Shown here: positions 33,087 to 41,558 of the stretch, piece by piece | Numbering within the stretch: the stretch's first letter is position 1 | Layout: every line of letters begins with the position of its first letter | Source: Arthrobacter_H rhombi | Lineage (GTDB): Bacteria > Actinomycetota > Actinomycetes > Actinomycetales > Micrococcaceae | DNA length: 64,000 bases | Reading direction: 5' to 3' | Assembly: GCF_039526245.1 (NCBI RefSeq) | Contig: NZ_BAAAIV010000012.1 | Location: forward strand, 447,774 to 511,773 | The notes under the pieces: model-generated | The model's input: only the letters and a program-made list of their open reading frames with translations | Database searches by the model: none | Told to the model about the DNA's origin: nothing | Program-made: the position numbers and the translations under genes

Positions 33087-35132
33087 GTGTCTGCCAAACG
33101 AAACCCGGGTGCGCCCTCGCGCACGGAGAAGCTCGTCAGCCTCACCTATGCGCTGATGTCCCGCCGCCGCGGCTACACGCGTGCCGAACTGCGCGGCATC
33201 GTGGACGACTACCGGGGCCTGTCCGACGACGCCTTCGAGCGCAAGTTCGAACGCGACAAGGAGGACCTCCGCGGCCTCGGCGTCCCGTTGGAAACGATCC
33301 TCGGAGATGCCTATTATGGCAATGACCGGCAGGACGCCCACTACGTCGTCCGCCCCGAAACGTACCGCCTGCCCGCCGTGTCCTTCGCCCCGGCGGAGGC
33401 CCTGGCCCTGGGCCTGGCAGCCCGGGTCTGGAAGGACCCCACCATCGCCAGTGCCGCCGACCGCGCCTTCAACCGGCTCTCCCCGGCAGCCGATGGTCCC
33501 GACGTCGCGGGCGCATCCTTCGAGACCTTCGAGCCGCGCATGCACGCTGCCGATGCCGTGTTCCGCGATCTGCTCGCCGCCGTCTGGGACCGCACCCCCA
33601 TCCGTTTCACCTACCGCCCACCCTCCGGGGAGGCCGCGGTGCGCACCATCGAGCCCTGGGGCATCGGCAACCGGTTCGGGCACTGGTACCTCGTGGGCTG
33701 GGACCGCGATCGGGAAGGACAGCGGATCTTCCGGCTCTCGCGGATCAGCTCCGAGATCGCCCGCCGCCCCGGTACCGTCGATCGCCCCGAGGGTTTCCGC
33801 ATCGGAACGGTGTTGGACTCCCTGGATCCCGACTCGGCCCGCCAACGTGCCACGGTCCGGCTGGCGCCCGGTCGCGGCCTGGCACTGCGCAGCCGCGCCA
33901 TCGACCCCGGCGATACCCCCGGCGTGGACTCCCCGGAGGGCGGCAACAGTGGTGCCGACACCATCAGCTTCGACTACCAGGACGACGAGGCCACTGCCGC
34001 CGAGCTGGCCGAACTCGGCCCGGCCATCGCCGTGCTGGCCCCGGAGACCCTGCGCGCCGCCGTCGTCCGCCATCTTTCGGGAGCCCTGGAAGCGGCGCGG
34101 ATCCCGGCCCCGGCCTACACGTTCGGCCAGGCGCGCAGCGGTGGGCGGCCGTCCTCCTCGGACGTCGTGGCGCGGGCGCTGGACATCATCGCCTACGTGG
34201 TCCGCGAAGGTGCGCCACTGATCGATGAGACGGCGGCGCACTTCGGGCTGAGTCGTCGCCGTCTGATCGACGACCTCGCCATGATCCAGATGTGCGGTGT
34301 CCCCAACGGGCTTCCCGACGAGCTGATCGATGTGGACTTCGAGGGCGACCGCGTGTCCATCGCCAACGCCGAGGGGCTCTCCGCGCCGATCCGGCTGAAC
34401 CTGCTCGAGGCGTTTTCCCTGCTGGTGGGGCTGCAGACCCTCCTGGACCTGCCCGGGGGACAGGACCGCGACGCAGCACGCGGCGCCTTGGAGAAGCTGC
34501 GCGGTGCTGCGGGGGAATTCGGCGACATGGACCAGATCGCCTCGGCCCGGCTCTCCGCGACCGAGGCCTCGGCAACGCGCGACACCGTCACCGCCGCGGC
34601 CGCCGGCGACCAGGTCCTGCATCTGAGCTACTACCACCCGGGGCGCGACGACATCAGCGAACGCGACGTGGAGCCGATCCGGCTGCTGGAGGACGCCGGC
34701 CGGACCTACCTGCAGGCCTGGTGCCGGCGCGCCGGCGGTCGCCGGAACTTCCGGCTCGACAGGATCCTGGGCGCTGAACCGACGGGGGAGACCTACCTCC
34801 GCGACCCCGCACGCCATGCAGCCGCCGAGGGGACTTTGTACACCCCGGCCCCCGAGGACACGACGGTGGTGCTGGGCTTCGCCGCGCGGTTGCACCGCCT
34901 GGCCGACGAGTTCGCCCCGGTGCAGAGCACCAAGTCCCCGGACGGCACCCTGGTGGCTCAGGTCGGCATCGCCGAATCCGCCCAGCTGCCGGGCCTCGTG
35001 GCCCGTCACGGGGGAGAGCTGCGCGTCATCGACCCCCCGACGGCCGTCGACGCCGTCCGCCGCTGGTTGGAGGCCGCCCTGGCCGCCCATGCCGACCGGC
35101 AACCCCACGCCCCGACCGAGGAGAACGCATGA
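33087..35132 (+). CDS. pafBC: Fused PafB-PafC WYL-domain transcriptional activator
   Basis: Activator of the LexA-independent DNA-damage response. Here PafB and PafC are one 681-residue chain: winged HTH 1 (about 10-75), WYL domain 1 (motif WYLVGWDRDREGQRIFRLSRI near 205), WYL-CX region, winged HTH 2 (about 350-430), WYL domain 2 (degenerate motif TYLQAWCRRAGGRRNFRLDRI near 545) and a second C-terminal extension. Most mycobacteria have two adjacent genes; natural fusions are known, for example in Arthrobacter. The GTG 33087 start is leaderless. The 3' end overlaps the following small membrane gene (ATGATG). Confidence 0.95.
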   Translation: MSAKRNPGAPSRTEKLVSLTYALMSRRRGYTRAELRGIVDDYRGLSDDAFERKFERDKEDLRGLGVPLETILGDAYYGNDRQDAHYVVRPETYRLPAVSFAPAEALALGLAARVWKDPTIASAADRAFNRLSPAADGPDVAGASFETFEPRMHAADAVFRDLLAAVWDRTPIRFTYRPPSGEAAVRTIEPWGIGNRFGHWYLVGWDRDREGQRIFRLSRISSEIARRPGTVDRPEGFRIGTVLDSLDPDSARQRATVRLAPGRGLALRSRAIDPGDTPGVDSPEGGNSGADTISFDYQDDEATAAELAELGPAIAVLAPETLRAAVVRHLSGALEAARIPAPAYTFGQARSGGRPSSSDVVARALDIIAYVVREGAPLIDETAAHFGLSRRRLIDDLAMIQMCGVPNGLPDELIDVDFEGDRVSIANAEGLSAPIRLNLLEAFSLLVGLQTLLDLPGGQDRDAARGALEKLRGAAGEFGDMDQIASARLSATEASATRDTVTAAAAGDQVLHLSYYHPGRDDISERDVEPIRLLEDAGRTYLQAWCRRAGGRRNFRLDRILGAEPTGETYLRDPARHAAAEGTLYTPAPEDTTVVLGFAARLHRLADEFAPVQSTKSPDGTLVAQVGIAESAQLPGLVARHGGELRVIDPPTAVDAVRRWLEAALAAHADRQPHAPTEENA

Positions 35133-35494
35133 TGCCCTGGTGGTTCTGGATCCTGTTGTGGACCGTGCTGGTCCTGGCCGCGCTCGTCGTCCTGGCGCTG
35201 TGTGCCTTGCACCTCTACCGGCGGTTCATGGCGATGTTCACCGAGGTCACCGAGGCAGGGGACGCGCTGGTCTTGCCCCCGGGCGACCCCCTGGAGGAGA
35301 ACCTGTCGGCCGGTCCCCGTCCCGCTGCGGGTGCCGCTGTGCTGTTCAGATCCCGCGAGGATGCGCGCACCGAATACGACGACGGAAAGCTCACCCGCCG
35401 ACGGGGCAGGCGGCAGCGCCGGATCGAGGGAAAACGTGCCCGCGGACAGGCCCAACGCGTCCGCGACCTGTACCCGCGTGACGTAGACTTGTAG
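35129..35494 (+). CDS. Small single-pass membrane protein of unknown function
   Basis: 121 residues with one N-terminal membrane segment (WWFWILLWTVLVLAALVVLA), then a cytoplasmic part rich in Arg/Lys in its last third (RRGRRQRRIEGKRARGQAQR). The start is ATG 35129 (or 35132), overlapping the pafBC stop, which implies coupled translation. It sits between pafBC and tatA. No motif I recognise; the location suggests a conserved helper gene of this locus. Confidence 0.8.
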   Translation: MMPWWFWILLWTVLVLAALVVLALCALHLYRRFMAMFTEVTEAGDALVLPPGDPLEENLSAGPRPAAGAAVLFRSREDARTEYDDGKLTRRRGRRQRRIEGKRARGQAQRVRDLYPRDVDL

Positions 35495-35516
35495 GCAGAC
35501 GAAAGGAAGTTCTCCC

Positions 35517-35762
35517 ATGATGGGTCTACAGGGATGGCATATTGTCATCATCGTTGTCTTGGCGCTGCTCCTCTTCGGCGCACCCAAGCTTCCCGGCTTG
35601 GCCCGTTCACTGGGTCAGTCGATGCGCATCTTCAAGTCCGAGGTCCGCCAGATGAAGGACGACGATCCGAAGGACACCAAGGAGCCCAAGGATCCGTACG
35701 CCTCTGACGAGCCCGTCGAGGGCAAGGTCGTCGATCCCGACCACCGCGGACCCAAGCTCTAG
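35517..35762 (+). CDS. tatA: Sec-independent protein translocase subunit TatA
   Basis: Pore-forming subunit of the twin-arginine translocase. 81 residues: a short N-terminal membrane helix (WHIVIIVVLALLLFGAPKLP) with the conserved FG hinge, an amphipathic helix (GLARSLGQSMRIFKSEVRQM) and an acidic, unstructured tail. AAAGGAAG precedes ATG 35517. tatC starts seven bases after the stop. No tatB is found in this window, consistent with actinobacteria that keep tatB elsewhere. Confidence 0.96.
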   Translation: MMGLQGWHIVIIVVLALLLFGAPKLPGLARSLGQSMRIFKSEVRQMKDDDPKDTKEPKDPYASDEPVEGKVVDPDHRGPKL

Positions 35763-35768
35763 TTCTCT

Positions 35769-36572
35769 GTGACAGAACGTACCGGGCGCAAATCCAACCC
35801 CGAGGGGAGGATGGCGCTCAAAGCACACCTGATCGAGCTGCGCAATCGGCTCTTCATCTCCCTCGGGGCGCTGTTCCTCGCAGCCATCGGCGGGTTCTTC
35901 CTGTACCGCCCCGTGCTCGATCTGCTGATCAAGCCACTCAAGGACGCCGGCGGCATGGCGAACTTCAGCACCGCCGTCTCACCTTTCGACATCATGATCA
36001 AGGTGTCGCTGTTCCTGGCACTGATCATGGCCTCCCCGGTCTGGCTGTACGAGCTCTGGGCGTTCATCGTCCCGGGGCTGAAGAAGAAGGAGAAGCGCAC
36101 CGCGCTGGGCTTCATTGCCGCCTCCGTGCCGCTGCTGCTGTTGGGCATCTACCTGGGCTACTGGGTTCTGCCGCACGCCCTCATCTTCTTCCTCGGGTTG
36201 ACCCCCGACGTCGCGGTCAACCTGATCACCATCCCGGAATACCTCAGCTTCGTCCTGCGCCTGCTGCTCGCCTTCGGCTTGTCGATGATCATCCCCGTGC
36301 TGCTCGTCGGGTTGAACATGATCGGCATCCTGCCGGGCCGGGTCATCGTGAAGAACTGGCGCATCACCGTCTTCCTGATTTGCCTGGTCGCCGCCATGGC
36401 GGCACCCGGTGGCGACGCCTTGACGATGTTCGTCCTGGCCGGCCCCCTGCTGGTGCTGTTCGCGGCAGCCACCGTCATCTGCCTGATCAACGACAAACGA
36501 CGTGCCAAGCGCCGTCTGGCGCAGGAAGAGGAGAACGAGCGGCTGATCGCCAACGGCGAACCGGTCGACTGA
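35769..36572 (+). CDS. tatC: Sec-independent protein translocase subunit TatC
   Basis: Twin-arginine signal-peptide receptor in the inner membrane. 267 residues with six membrane segments. The N-terminal cytoplasmic motif LKAHLIELRNRLFISLGAL and the Glu-containing segment YELWAFIVPGLKKKEKR are the TatC hallmarks. GTG 35769 start, 6 bp after tatA. The Rieske protein QcrA encoded at 58 kb is a typical Tat substrate in actinobacteria (family knowledge). Confidence 0.97.
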   Translation: MTERTGRKSNPEGRMALKAHLIELRNRLFISLGALFLAAIGGFFLYRPVLDLLIKPLKDAGGMANFSTAVSPFDIMIKVSLFLALIMASPVWLYELWAFIVPGLKKKEKRTALGFIAASVPLLLLGIYLGYWVLPHALIFFLGLTPDVAVNLITIPEYLSFVLRLLLAFGLSMIIPVLLVGLNMIGILPGRVIVKNWRITVFLICLVAAMAAPGGDALTMFVLAGPLLVLFAAATVICLINDKRRAKRRLAQEEENERLIANGEPVD

Positions 36573-36641
36573 CCCCCTCCCGCTCACGGGTAGGGTAAGG
36601 GCGTCGCCGAATACCTCCAACCAATGAAGGGGTGCTCAGGC

Positions 36642-39470
36642 ATGGCCTCACCAGCAGAGCAATACGCCGCATGGCGCGAACGCGCCGCCGAGTCGAAAAC
36701 CGAGCTCGGGGCGTTCCGGCGTGGACTGGAGTTCGACCTGGATCCGTTCCAGATCGAGGCGTGTGCCGCCGTCGAACAGGGCCGTGGGGTCCTGGTCGCC
36801 GCCCCCACCGGGGCCGGGAAGACCGTGGTCGGCGAATTCGCCATCCATTGCGCATTGCAGCGTGGCATGAAGGCCTTCTACACCACACCCATCAAGGCCC
36901 TGAGCAACCAGAAGTTCAACGAGCTCAGCGCCTACTACGGCCCCGACAAGGTCGGCCTGCTGACCGGCGACACCACCATCAACGGTGAAGCGGACGTCGT
37001 CGTGATGACCACCGAAGTCCTGCGCAACATGCTCTACGCCGACTCGGACACCCTCACCGGCCTGGCCTACGTCGTCATGGACGAGGTCCACTACCTCGCC
37101 GACAAGTTCCGGGGCGCCGTCTGGGAGGAAGTGATCATCCACCTGCCGCAAAACGTCCAGGTCATCTCCCTGAGCGCCACCGTCTCCAATGCCGAGGAAT
37201 TCGGCGGATGGCTCGATACGGTCCGCGGCGACACGGCGATTGTGGTGTCCGAACACCGTCCGATCCCGTTGTGGCAGCACGTCATGGCCGGGGGACGGAT
37301 GCTCGAGCTCTTCGCCGACGACGTCGCCTTCAACGAGGCGGCGGCGATCGAGGGCGGGGCGCACGAGCGGAGCATTGCCGTGAACCCGGAACTCACGAAG
37401 CTGGCCCAACGCGATGAACGCCGCAACTTCCGCGGCGGTGGCGGACGCGCCCACCGACGGGGCAAGGGCCATGGCGGACCGTCCCGTCCGCCGGGACCAC
37501 CCGAGAACCACCGGGTGTCCCGCCCTGAACTGGTCCTCTCCCTGGACCAGGCCGGCCTGCTGCCGGCCATTGTCTTCATCTTCTCGCGCAAGGGATGCGA
37601 CGCCGCCGTCGCCCAATGTGTACGCACCGGTTTCTTCCTGACCACCGAAGCCGAATCCTCGAGGATCGAACGCGAGGTCGACGCCATGGCCCAGGAGATC
37701 CCCCCGGGCGACCTGGACGTCATCGGGTTCTGGGCCTGGCGTGAGGGCCTGCTGCGCGGTTTCGCAGCCCACCATGCCGGCCTGTTGCCGATCTTCAAGG
37801 AGGTCGTCGAGAAGCTCTTCGCCCAGGGGCTGGTCAAGGCGGTGTTCGCGACGGAGACCCTCGCCCTGGGCGTGAACATGCCAGCGCGGTCGGTCGTGCT
37901 GGAGAAGCTCGAGAAGTTCAACGGCGAATCGCATGTCTCGATTTCCGCCGGCGAGTACACCCAGCTGACCGGTCGGGCGGGACGGCGTGGCATCGACGTC
38001 GAAGGCCACGCAGTGGTCCTGTGGCAGCCGGGGACCGACCCGGCGGCCGTCGCGGGGCTGGCCTCCAAGCGCACCTATCCGTTGAATTCCAGTTTCCGGC
38101 CGACCTACAACATGTCGCTGAACCTTTCATCCCAATTCGGGATGGGGCGTGCCCGCAGCATCCTGGAGTCCTCGTTCGCCCAGTACCAGGCAGACCGTTC
38201 CGTGGTTGGTTTGGCCCGCCAGGTCAGGAGCCGTCAGGAATCGATGGCGGGCTACGCCGACTCGATGGCCTGCCACTTGGGCGACTTCCAGGAGTATGCG
38301 CGCATCCGCCATGAGCTCGGCCAGGCGGAAAAGGACGCCTCGCGGACGGCTCACCGGATGCGCCGCTCCGCCGCGGAACAGTCACTGGAACTGCTCCAAC
38401 CCGGCGACGTCATCGACGTGCCCGGACCGCGCCGCCTCGGGCGCAGCGTGGTGATCGCCCTGGCCGACTCCCTGCGTGATCCGCGCCCCACGGTGCTCAC
38501 CGAGGACCGGCAGATCCGCCGCGTGGGCGTCCAGGACCTCGAAGGACCCGTCGAGGTCATCTCGAGGATCCGTATCCCGAAATCGTTCACCGGACGCACC
38601 CCCAAGGAACGCAAGGATCTGGCGGCCTCGCTGCGCAACGCCTTGCACGAACACCGTCCACCGCGCCGCGGCGCCGAGGGCTTCGACTTCCCGGGCAGCG
38701 ACCAGCAGGAGGCCAGGATCACCGAACTGCGCCGCCAGCTCAAACGCCACCCCTGCCACGGATGCACCGAACGCGAGGACCACTCCCGCTGGGCCGAACG
38801 CTGGTGGAAGCTCAAGACCGAAACCGACCGGTTGTCCGGGCAGATTGCCGGGCGGACGAACACCATCGCCAAGACCTTCGACCGGGTCTGCTCGATCCTG
38901 CGCCACTACGGTTACCTGGCCCTGCCCGACGGTGGAGCAGACGACGCCGTCCTGGTGACCACTGCTGCCGGCAACCGGCTGCGGCGCATCTATGGTGAGC
39001 GTGATCTGCTGACCTCGCTGGTTCTTGAATCGGGATGCATGGACGGATTGTCGGCCGCCGAACTCGCGGGTTTCGTCACGACGCTCGTCTACCAGGCCAA
39101 ACGCGAGACCTCCGGTGCGCACCCGAAGATGCCCAGCCGGGCGATCGAGGAGGCCTGGATGGTGGCCGTGCGGAACTGGTCGGAACTCACGGATCTGGAG
39201 GTTGCCAACCGTCTTCCGGAAACGGGGGAGCCGGATTCGGGGTTGGTGTGGCCGATGTACCACTGGGCGCGGGGCAAGGACCTGAAGGAATGCCTGCGTG
39301 GGACAGACCTCGCGGCCGGCGATTTCGTACGGTGGGCCAAACAGGTCATCGACACGCTGGACCAGCTGGCCAAGGTCCCGGATCTCTCGCCGGTGTTGGC
39401 GGGCCGGTGCCGGGCGGCAGTGGACTCCATCCGTCGCGGTGTGGTCGCCTATTCCAGCGTGGCTGACTAG
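36642..39470 (+). CDS. helY: Ski2/Mtr4-like superfamily 2 RNA helicase (HelY type)
   Basis: 942-residue DExH helicase. Motif I APTGAGKT (about residue 55), motif II MDEVHYL, motif III LSATVSNAEEF, motif VI TGRAGRRGIDVEG, and a C-terminal DSHCT domain (CMDGLSAAELAGFVTTLVYQ). Four Cys in CHGCTERE and nearby may be structural. The ATG 36642 start is preferred; ATG 36624 would place the only AAGGGG ribosome site inside the gene. It follows tatC by 69 bp, as in M. tuberculosis (Rv2092c next to tatC), and ends the block. Likely role: RNA processing or decay. Confidence 0.92.
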   Translation: MASPAEQYAAWRERAAESKTELGAFRRGLEFDLDPFQIEACAAVEQGRGVLVAAPTGAGKTVVGEFAIHCALQRGMKAFYTTPIKALSNQKFNELSAYYGPDKVGLLTGDTTINGEADVVVMTTEVLRNMLYADSDTLTGLAYVVMDEVHYLADKFRGAVWEEVIIHLPQNVQVISLSATVSNAEEFGGWLDTVRGDTAIVVSEHRPIPLWQHVMAGGRMLELFADDVAFNEAAAIEGGAHERSIAVNPELTKLAQRDERRNFRGGGGRAHRRGKGHGGPSRPPGPPENHRVSRPELVLSLDQAGLLPAIVFIFSRKGCDAAVAQCVRTGFFLTTEAESSRIEREVDAMAQEIPPGDLDVIGFWAWREGLLRGFAAHHAGLLPIFKEVVEKLFAQGLVKAVFATETLALGVNMPARSVVLEKLEKFNGESHVSISAGEYTQLTGRAGRRGIDVEGHAVVLWQPGTDPAAVAGLASKRTYPLNSSFRPTYNMSLNLSSQFGMGRARSILESSFAQYQADRSVVGLARQVRSRQESMAGYADSMACHLGDFQEYARIRHELGQAEKDASRTAHRMRRSAAEQSLELLQPGDVIDVPGPRRLGRSVVIALADSLRDPRPTVLTEDRQIRRVGVQDLEGPVEVISRIRIPKSFTGRTPKERKDLAASLRNALHEHRPPRRGAEGFDFPGSDQQEARITELRRQLKRHPCHGCTEREDHSRWAERWWKLKTETDRLSGQIAGRTNTIAKTFDRVCSILRHYGYLALPDGGADDAVLVTTAAGNRLRRIYGERDLLTSLVLESGCMDGLSAAELAGFVTTLVYQAKRETSGAHPKMPSRAIEEAWMVAVRNWSELTDLEVANRLPETGEPDSGLVWPMYHWARGKDLKECLRGTDLAAGDFVRWAKQVIDTLDQLAKVPDLSPVLAGRCRAAVDSIRRGVVAYSSVAD

Positions 39471-39556
39471 CCACCGCGACCGGCTAGACGCACATCCGCG
39501 CGACCCAGAAATTTTCGGTGACCCACCGGTCGCCTCTTGCAGGAAAGGAAGTACAC

Positions 39557-41173
39557 ATGTCCGGACTGGTCATGTACCGCAACGGAGCCATCTACAGTGC
39601 GGCCGATCCATTCGCCACCGCCATGCTGACCGACGGCGGCGAAGTCGCCTGGGTCGGCCAGGAAGCCGCCGCCGAGGCGCTGCTGGACTCGAAAATGGAA
39701 GTAGTGGACCTGGAGGGCGCGCTCATTGCCCCGGCCTTCGTCGACTCCCACGCGCACCTGACCGAGACCGGCGTTGCCCTCGCCTCCTTGGACCTCTCCA
39801 CCTGCGCCTCGCTGTCCGACCTGCTGCAGGCGGTCACGCAGCGTGCAGCAGCGGAACCGGGACCCATCGTCGGCGCCGGATGGGATGAAAGCCAGTGGCC
39901 CGAAGGGCGCATCCCCAGCGTCGACGAACTGGAGGAAGCCGCCCCGGGCCGTGAGGTCTACCTGACCCGTGTCGACGTCCACTCAGGGCTGGTCAACCGG
40001 ACCCTGGCGCAGCAGGCCGGACTCGAGGGACTGGATGGGTGGGACGGCGGCCCGCTGGCCGTTCGTGAGGTACACACCCGGGTGCGCGAGCAGGTGCTGG
40101 CCTTCACCGGCGAGTCACGCGCCCGCTATCAGCGTCTGGCCCTGCGGCATCTGGCGTCCAACGGGTACGGCGCGGTGGCCGAAATGGCGGCCCCGCACAT
40201 CGGTACCCGCGATGACGTCGCCGCACTGAACACCCTGCTTGACCAGGAAGGTGATGACCTGCCTGCCGTACGGATCTACTGGGCGCAGGCGGTGTCCTCG
40301 GCCGACGAGGCACGGCAGGTTCTCTCGGAGTTCGACGGCGACCGCATGGCAGGACTGGGCGGGGATCTCAACATCGATGGGTCCCTGGGCTCGCGGACCG
40401 CCTACCTCCGGACCCCCTACACGGACGACGCCTCCAACCGGGGGACGCTCTACCTGGAGGCCGAGGAAATCGCGCAGCATGTCCAGGCCTGCACCGAAGC
40501 GGGTATCCAAGCAGGATTCCACGTCATCGGTGATGCGGGGATGGACACAGCGATCGCCGGTTTCCGCCGCGCGGAACAGCGCCTGGGAGCGGCGGCCATC
40601 CAACGGGGGCGTCACCGGATCGAGCATGCGGAAATGCTCGACGACGAGGCGATCAGCTTCTTGCTGGACCTGGGCGTCACGGTGTCGATGCAACCGCTCT
40701 TCGACGCCATGTGGGGTGGGCCCGGCGAAGAATACGATCAGCGTTTGGGAACCGAGCGCTCTGCGGCCATGAATGAAGTGGGTCGGCTGCTGGCAGCCGG
40801 GGTACCCGTCTGCCTCGGCTCCGATAGCCCGGTGACGGCAACGAGTCCCTGGGCGACCGTGAAGGCGTGTCTGGAGCACCACACGGAGACCGCCCGCGTC
40901 TCGGCACGCGCGGCCTTCGTGGCCCACACCCGTGCCGGCTACCGGGCGTTCGGGGATCCGGACCCACTGGCTGGCCAGTTGGTTCCGGGTTCCGAGGCGA
41001 CCTTTGCGATCTGGGCCGCGTCGGAACTGGCAGTCCAAACCCCCGATGCGCGGGTCTCGTCGTGGAGCACCGATGCACGGGCAGGAACCCCGATGCTGCC
41101 GGTACTCGATGAGGAACTCCCCACATGTTTGCGGACCGTACGGCGGGGCCGGACGATCTACCAGCGCTCCTGA
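39557..41173 (+). CDS. YtcJ-type amidohydrolase
   Basis: Metal-dependent amidohydrolase of 538 residues, COG1574 type. The TIM barrel contains FVDSHAHLTETG (HxH metal ligands), GFHVIGDAGMDTAI, RHRIEHAEML (His) and CLGSDSPVTATSPW (Asp). The beta-sandwich domain is split between the N- and C-terminus. ATG 39557 is chosen because AGGAAAGGAAG lies a few bases upstream. The gene stands alone after the helicase. Physiological substrate unknown. Confidence 0.9.
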   Translation: MSGLVMYRNGAIYSAADPFATAMLTDGGEVAWVGQEAAAEALLDSKMEVVDLEGALIAPAFVDSHAHLTETGVALASLDLSTCASLSDLLQAVTQRAAAEPGPIVGAGWDESQWPEGRIPSVDELEEAAPGREVYLTRVDVHSGLVNRTLAQQAGLEGLDGWDGGPLAVREVHTRVREQVLAFTGESRARYQRLALRHLASNGYGAVAEMAAPHIGTRDDVAALNTLLDQEGDDLPAVRIYWAQAVSSADEARQVLSEFDGDRMAGLGGDLNIDGSLGSRTAYLRTPYTDDASNRGTLYLEAEEIAQHVQACTEAGIQAGFHVIGDAGMDTAIAGFRRAEQRLGAAAIQRGRHRIEHAEMLDDEAISFLLDLGVTVSMQPLFDAMWGGPGEEYDQRLGTERSAAMNEVGRLLAAGVPVCLGSDSPVTATSPWATVKACLEHHTETARVSARAAFVAHTRAGYRAFGDPDPLAGQLVPGSEATFAIWAASELAVQTPDARVSSWSTDARAGTPMLPVLDEELPTCLRTVRRGRTIYQRS

Positions 41174-41262
41174 ACGGCAGGGGGCCCGGACGCGATCCGT
41201 TGACCCGGCGACGCGCCGGTGCTGACTAGGGGTTGCATCCAAAACCTCTAGTCAAAGTGCAG

Positions 41263-41290
41263 TTGACAGGCAAGCGTCAGCAGATAGGGT
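41263..41290 (+). promoter_or_regulatory. Consensus-like sigma-70-type promoter in the intergenic region
   Basis: -35 TTGACA (41263-41268), 16-base spacer, -10 TAGGGT (41285-41290). The expected transcription start is near 41297. No open reading frame follows within 200 bases. Confidence 0.55.
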
Positions 41291-41296
41291 GGATTC

Positions 41297-41434
41297 TCAA
41301 CGGCGATGGTAGTTAGGCCTACGACGTCGCGCCGGTCTTCCGGTAAACAACACAGGCAAGGCCCCGGGAACAGTAGAAAACAAATCGATTTCGCATGCGT
41401 GCGTGCTTTTTGGTCCGAAGTTCCCGGGGTCTTT
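41297..41434 (+). ncRNA. Candidate intergenic small RNA (about 140 nt)
   Basis: Bounded upstream by the promoter at 41263-41290 and downstream by a terminator-like stem in which AAGGCCCCGGGAAC (41358-41371) pairs with the complementary segment ending at 41433 (one G-U), then CC. The 48-base loop contains a GATTTCGCATGCGTGCGTGC region able to fold further. No Shine-Dalgarno plus start is seen inside. It could instead be part of a long leader for the mannosyltransferase gene. Confidence 0.35.
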
Positions 41435-41458
41435 CCATGCCCTCGCCCGCTCGGCCCG

Positions 41459-41464
41459 TATAGT
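41459..41464 (+). promoter_or_regulatory. -10-like element upstream of the mannosyltransferase gene
   Basis: TATAGT, 94 bases before GTG 41559. No convincing -35 hexamer at standard distance. Confidence 0.35.
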
Positions 41465-41558
41465 AGGACATTGGCTTTCCCCGCCGGCACTTTGGTGGGG
41501 CGCGGACCTGGGGTCCGCAGCCTGGTCCAACGCCTCAACAGTCCAGAAGGGTAACCGC

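Larger units (their letters stand above)
41174..41558. other. 385-bp intergenic region with promoter, long hairpin and candidate small RNA
   Basis: No protein-coding frame is supported. It holds a TTGACA/TAGGGT promoter (41263-41290), a stem of 14 pairs (41358-41371 with 41420-41433), and a TATAGT -10-like element at 41459-41464 that probably serves the mannosyltransferase gene starting at 41559. Confidence 0.6.
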
